Below, in pieces: positions 5,832 through 8,634 of a DNA stretch of 8,634 bases. Below the pieces are notes generated by a model. It was not told where the DNA came from, did not search any database, and saw nothing but the letters and a program-made list of their open reading frames with translations. The translations under genes were made by a program, and so were the position numbers. The stretch's first letter is position 1. Each line of letters begins with the position of its first letter. The stretch is from an uncultured Clostridia bacterium (lineage in GTDB: Bacteria; Bacillota; Clostridia; TANB77; CAG-508), in the NCBI GenBank assembly GCA_944392065.1, contig CALXVO010000049.1, positions 1-8,634 of the forward strand, given 5' to 3'.

Positions 5832-7229
5832 CTAATTCATTCCAGCAGTATAGCCTGTCGAATAGGCAATTTGCAAATTAAATCCACCTGTATATGCATC
5901 CACATCAATTACTTCTCCAGCAAAATATAATCCTTTTACTAGTTTTGATTCCATTGTTTTTGGATTTATTTCTTTTATATGTATTCCGCCTGAGGTTATT
6001 ATTGCTTCTTCTATTGGTCTAAATCCATCTATTTTTATTTCTAATTTTTTTAAGATTTCTATAAGTTTCTGCCTTTCCTTTTTGGTTATTTCATTAACTT
6101 TTTTATCAGGGTTTATTTCTGATAATTCTACTATTACTGGTATCATTTTTTTAGGTAATAACTTGTCTAGACTATTTTTAAATTCTCTATTTTTTTCTTC
6201 ACTAAAATCTCTTAAAATTCTTTCATCTAACTTTTCTGTTGTTAAAGCTGGTTTTAGGTCGATAGATAAAATTATATTTCCATTTTTCATCAGATTATCT
6301 ACATCTTTGTATCTTAGCAAGTGTGCTGAACTACTTAATATTGTAGGGCCTGATACTCCAAAATGTGTAAATAGCATTTCGCCAAAATCTTCATATATTG
6401 TTTTGTTCTTAGTAATATCTTTTAGAACTATGCTAACATTTTTTAGACTTAATCCTTGTAAGTCTTTGCATATTTTTAGGCTACTACTTTTACTTGCAGT
6501 GAGCGGTACTAAGGATGGTCGTATTTTTGTTATAGTATGACCTAGCCTTTTTACTATCTCATAACCATCTCCTGTTGAACCTGTTCCTTGATAACTTTTG
6601 CCACCTGTTGCTAATATTATTTTGTCTGCTATTATTGTTGTTTTTTTTCCATTAAGCTCAACTTTTACCCCATAAGCTATTTTTGAGTTTTTCTTGGTTA
6701 TTGTTTCTTTCTCATAGCCTTTTTCTTTATATTCTTTTGTTTTATTATCAATTTTCTCTATATCTGCTTTTGATTTATTACTATTAGTATTATCTTGAAA
6801 TTCGCTTATTATTTCTTCCCTTGTCAATATTTCTTCTACTTTTGCATTTAGTATAACTTTTACATTTAATTTTTTTAGCATTTTTATCAATGCTTGCTGT
6901 ACATCTTTTGAACTATCTGATACGGGAAATACTCTATTCCCCCTTTCTACCTTTGTTTTTACACCCTCTTTTTCTAACATCTGTATAATATCTATATTAT
7001 TAAAATTATTAAAACAACTATACATAAACATACCATTTCCTGGTATGTTTTTTATAAATTCATCTATGGGAATATTGCTTGTTATATTGCATCTTCCTTT
7101 TCCTGTTATTAAAAGCTTTTTTCCAAGCATATCCATTTTTTCTAAAATGATAACTTCATTTCCGTTTTTTGCAGAGGAAATGGCTGCTAACATTCCGGCT
7201 GGTCCTCCACCAATTACTACAACTTTCAT
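5832..7229 (-). CDS. BaiN/HI0933-family FAD-dependent oxidoreductase
   Basis: This is a cytoplasmic flavoprotein of the HI0933-like family. One clostridial member, BaiN, is implicated in bile-acid reduction, but most members have unknown substrates, so a bile-acid role should not be assumed. The N-terminal dinucleotide-binding motif is VIGGGPAGMLAA (5-16). Family hallmarks follow: GKKLLITGKGRCNITS (36-51), NRVFPVSDSS (98-107), LATGGKSYQGTGSTGDGY (206-223) and the C-terminal FAD-contact stretch GLYFAGEVIDVDAYTGGFN. At 465 residues it is longer than the roughly 400-420 usual in the family. The excess lies at about 138-182, a Lys/Glu/Asn-rich hydrophilic insert within the middle domain. The start is ATG at 7229, with AAGGAG six bases upstream. 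It may share a transcript with the PLP-enzyme gene upstream. Confidence 0.93.
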   Translation of the reverse strand: MKVVVIGGGPAGMLAAISSAKNGNEVIILEKMDMLGKKLLITGKGRCNITSNIPIDEFIKNIPGNGMFMYSCFNNFNNIDIIQMLEKEGVKTKVERGNRVFPVSDSSKDVQQALIKMLKKLNVKVILNAKVEEILTREEIISEFQDNTNSNKSKADIEKIDNKTKEYKEKGYEKETITKKNSKIAYGVKVELNGKKTTIIADKIILATGGKSYQGTGSTGDGYEIVKRLGHTITKIRPSLVPLTASKSSSLKICKDLQGLSLKNVSIVLKDITKNKTIYEDFGEMLFTHFGVSGPTILSSSAHLLRYKDVDNLMKNGNIILSIDLKPALTTEKLDERILRDFSEEKNREFKNSLDKLLPKKMIPVIVELSEINPDKKVNEITKKERQKLIEILKKLEIKIDGFRPIEEAIITSGGIHIKEINPKTMESKLVKGLYFAGEVIDVDAYTGGFNLQIAYSTGYTAGMN

Positions 7230-7253
7230 TAAAAGCTCCTTGTTATTTGTTTT

Positions 7254-7343
7254 CTATTTTATTAAATTATTTCTCAAGCAATAAGGAATAACTTCATTTT
7301 TTAATGTATTATCTTTAAAAAACATCGTTCCTACAACTTTCAT
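7254..7343 (-). CDS. Possible small protein of 29-32 residues
   Basis: In the 150-base gap between the PLP-enzyme and flavoprotein genes a minus-strand frame starts MKVVGTMFFKDN and ends CLRNNLIK at a TAG. AGGGAG at 7355-7360 lies 11 bases before ATG 7343, or 2 bases before an in-frame ATG at 7352 that adds MCF. The peptide is mixed, with no hydrophobic span and no motif I recognise. The ribosome binding site is the main reason to list it. It could instead be a leader peptide, a decayed gene end or chance. Confidence 0.3.
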   Translation of the reverse strand: MKVVGTMFFKDNTLKNEVIPYCLRNNLIK

Positions 7344-7379
7344 AAAGCACATATCTCCCTAAAAATTTTAATCTTTTTA

Positions 7380-8634
7380 TTATTTTTCAATCGTTTCCAT
7401 ATTCTGTATTGCCTTAAGTACTCCAAGCTTACCATACTCAAATGTAAGTCCACCTTGCATAAATGCCGTATATGGCTCTCTTATTGGCCCATCACATGAA
7501 AGCTCTATTGATGATCCTTGTGTAAATGCTCCTGCTGCCATTATGACTTTGTCTGTATACCCTGGCATATCCCATGGCTCTGGAATAGAATTAGAATCTA
7601 TTGGAGAACCCATTTGAATGCCTTGGCAATATTTTATTAGTTTATTTTCATCTTTAAAATTAATGTTTTGTACTATGTCTGCTCTCTCTTCATTATATTT
7701 TGGATCTACATCATATCCTAGTTTTTCTAACATTCTACTTGCAAATACTGCTGTTTTTAAACTACTTGCTACAACTGATGGTGCCATAAATAGTCCTTGT
7801 AAAATCGATTTTGTAATTCCTAGCGATGGTCCTACTTCTTTTCCTTCTCCCGGTACCGTTAGTCTTTCTGCTGATAGGTTTACTAAATCTTTTCTACCTG
7901 CTATATATGCTCCATTTGGTGCTATTCCTCCACCAAGGTTTTTGATTAGTGAGCCTACTATAATGTCGGCGCCAACTTCTAGTGGTTCTTTTTCTGCTAC
8001 AAATTCGCAATAGCAATTATCTATCATTATTATTACATCTTTATCGTATTTTCTTATATGATTTATAACTTTTTCTACATCATCGATTTTTATACTTTTT
8101 CTTGTGCTATAACCTTTTGAACGTTGTATTTCTATTAGTTTTACTTTGCTTTGTTTTAATCTTTCTGCAATTTTCTCGTAATCAAAGTCATTATCTATTA
8201 AGTCTATTTTTTCAAAATTCACTCCATAAGATTTTAATGAACTTGGATTATCTGTAATTCCAATTACTTCATCTAATGTGTCATATGGTTTTCCTGTAAT
8301 GCTTAAAAGAGTATCGCCAGGTCTTAAAAACGCAAAAAGTGCAACTGTTAAAGCATGTGTCCCAGAAATAAATTGACCTCTTACTAATGCATCTTCAGCC
8401 CCTAAAACCTCTGCAAATACTTTTTCGCAAGTATCTCTTCCAACATCTCCATATCCATATCCTGTTGTCTGATTAAAATGCATATCCGAAATATTATTAT
8501 TTTGGAATGCTTTTAATACTTTCATAGAGTTATACTCACATACTTCTTCTATTTTTTCGAATGTTGACTTAATTTCTTTTTCAACTTTTCTTGCTAATTC
8601 AGCGATTTTATCATTTATTCCAAATTCATTATAT
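7380..8634 (-). CDS. Aluminum resistance/methionine gamma-lyase-family PLP protein, N-terminus cut off
   Basis: This is a fold-type I PLP enzyme of the 'aluminum resistance protein' family (Met_gamma_lyase family, as in Bacillus YnbB). Members resemble cystathionine/methionine lyases, but their true substrate is not established and the resistance label is historical. An internal ATG occurs at 8525, but the frame stays open to the window edge, adding 36 residues (beginning YNEFGINDKIAEL) of the expected N-terminal helix. 417 residues are visible, against roughly 420 for the family, so only a few are missing. Counting from the internal Met, SGTHALT (54-60) is the phosphate-binding region, Asp169 in IMIDNCYCEF contacts the PLP ring nitrogen, and Lys195 in GSLIKNLGGG is the Schiff-base lysine. 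The last visible base is an A ending a codon, so the real start lies at least one codon further out. Confidence 0.93.
   Translation of the reverse strand, partial: YNEFGINDKIAELARKVEKEIKSTFEKIEEVCEYNSMKVLKAFQNNNISDMHFNQTTGYGYGDVGRDTCEKVFAEVLGAEDALVRGQFISGTHALTVALFAFLRPGDTLLSITGKPYDTLDEVIGITDNPSSLKSYGVNFEKIDLIDNDFDYEKIAERLKQSKVKLIEIQRSKGYSTRKSIKIDDVEKVINHIRKYDKDVIIMIDNCYCEFVAEKEPLEVGADIIVGSLIKNLGGGIAPNGAYIAGRKDLVNLSAERLTVPGEGKEVGPSLGITKSILQGLFMAPSVVASSLKTAVFASRMLEKLGYDVDPKYNEERADIVQNINFKDENKLIKYCQGIQMGSPIDSNSIPEPWDMPGYTDKVIMAAGAFTQGSSIELSCDGPIREPYTAFMQGGLTFEYGKLGVLKAIQNMETIEK

Overview
The window is strongly AT-rich. It carries a Spo0A master regulator together with clostridial-type housekeeping genes, which points to a low-GC, endospore-forming Firmicute, most likely an anaerobic Clostridia member. 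I cannot name a species. Every protein gene I can support lies on the minus strand, so the text below follows transcription from high to low coordinates. The only clear plus-strand signals are a short putative antisense RNA (3724-3804) with a consensus promoter, and a terminator-like structured end at 5-64.

From high to low coordinates: (1) a PLP-dependent 'aluminum resistance'/methionine gamma-lyase-family protein whose first residues are cut off by the window edge (7380-8634). (2) A possible 29-32 residue small ORF with a ribosome binding site (7254-7343/7352). (3) A BaiN/HI0933-type FAD flavoprotein with a lysine-rich insertion (5832-7229). (4) An AT-rich hairpin repeat (about 5666-5831) directly upstream of (5) a YigZ/IMPACT-family gene (5006-5638). 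(6) spo0A (4056-4874), with a TTG start, its own sigma-A-type promoter and a pair of 13-bp inverted repeats framing that promoter. (7) A compact locus in the 3475-4055 gap: a 38-residue hydrophobic peptide gene on the minus strand (3803-3919), converging on a plus-strand small RNA whose promoter is exactly TTGACA-17-TATAAT. It looks like a type I toxin-antitoxin module. (8) feoB (1323-3474), broken by a one-base frameshift between the G1 and G2 motifs of its GTPase domain. (9) A 206-bp MITE-like element (1097-1302) with perfect 31-bp terminal inverted repeats and a 5-bp flanking direct repeat. (10) A second copy of the hairpin repeat (841-960), lying between a promoter and (11) a Fic-domain gene (143-817) in which glutamine replaces the catalytic histidine.

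These genes do not form one pathway. The region mixes core functions (sporulation control, flavoprotein, iron uptake) with accessory pieces in the gaps: the candidate toxin/antisense pair, the inactivated-looking Fic protein, the MITE-like element and the repeated leader hairpin. The most interesting parts are the convergent peptide/antisense RNA locus and the hairpin repeat found in nearly the same place, about 25 bases upstream of the start codon, at two unrelated genes.
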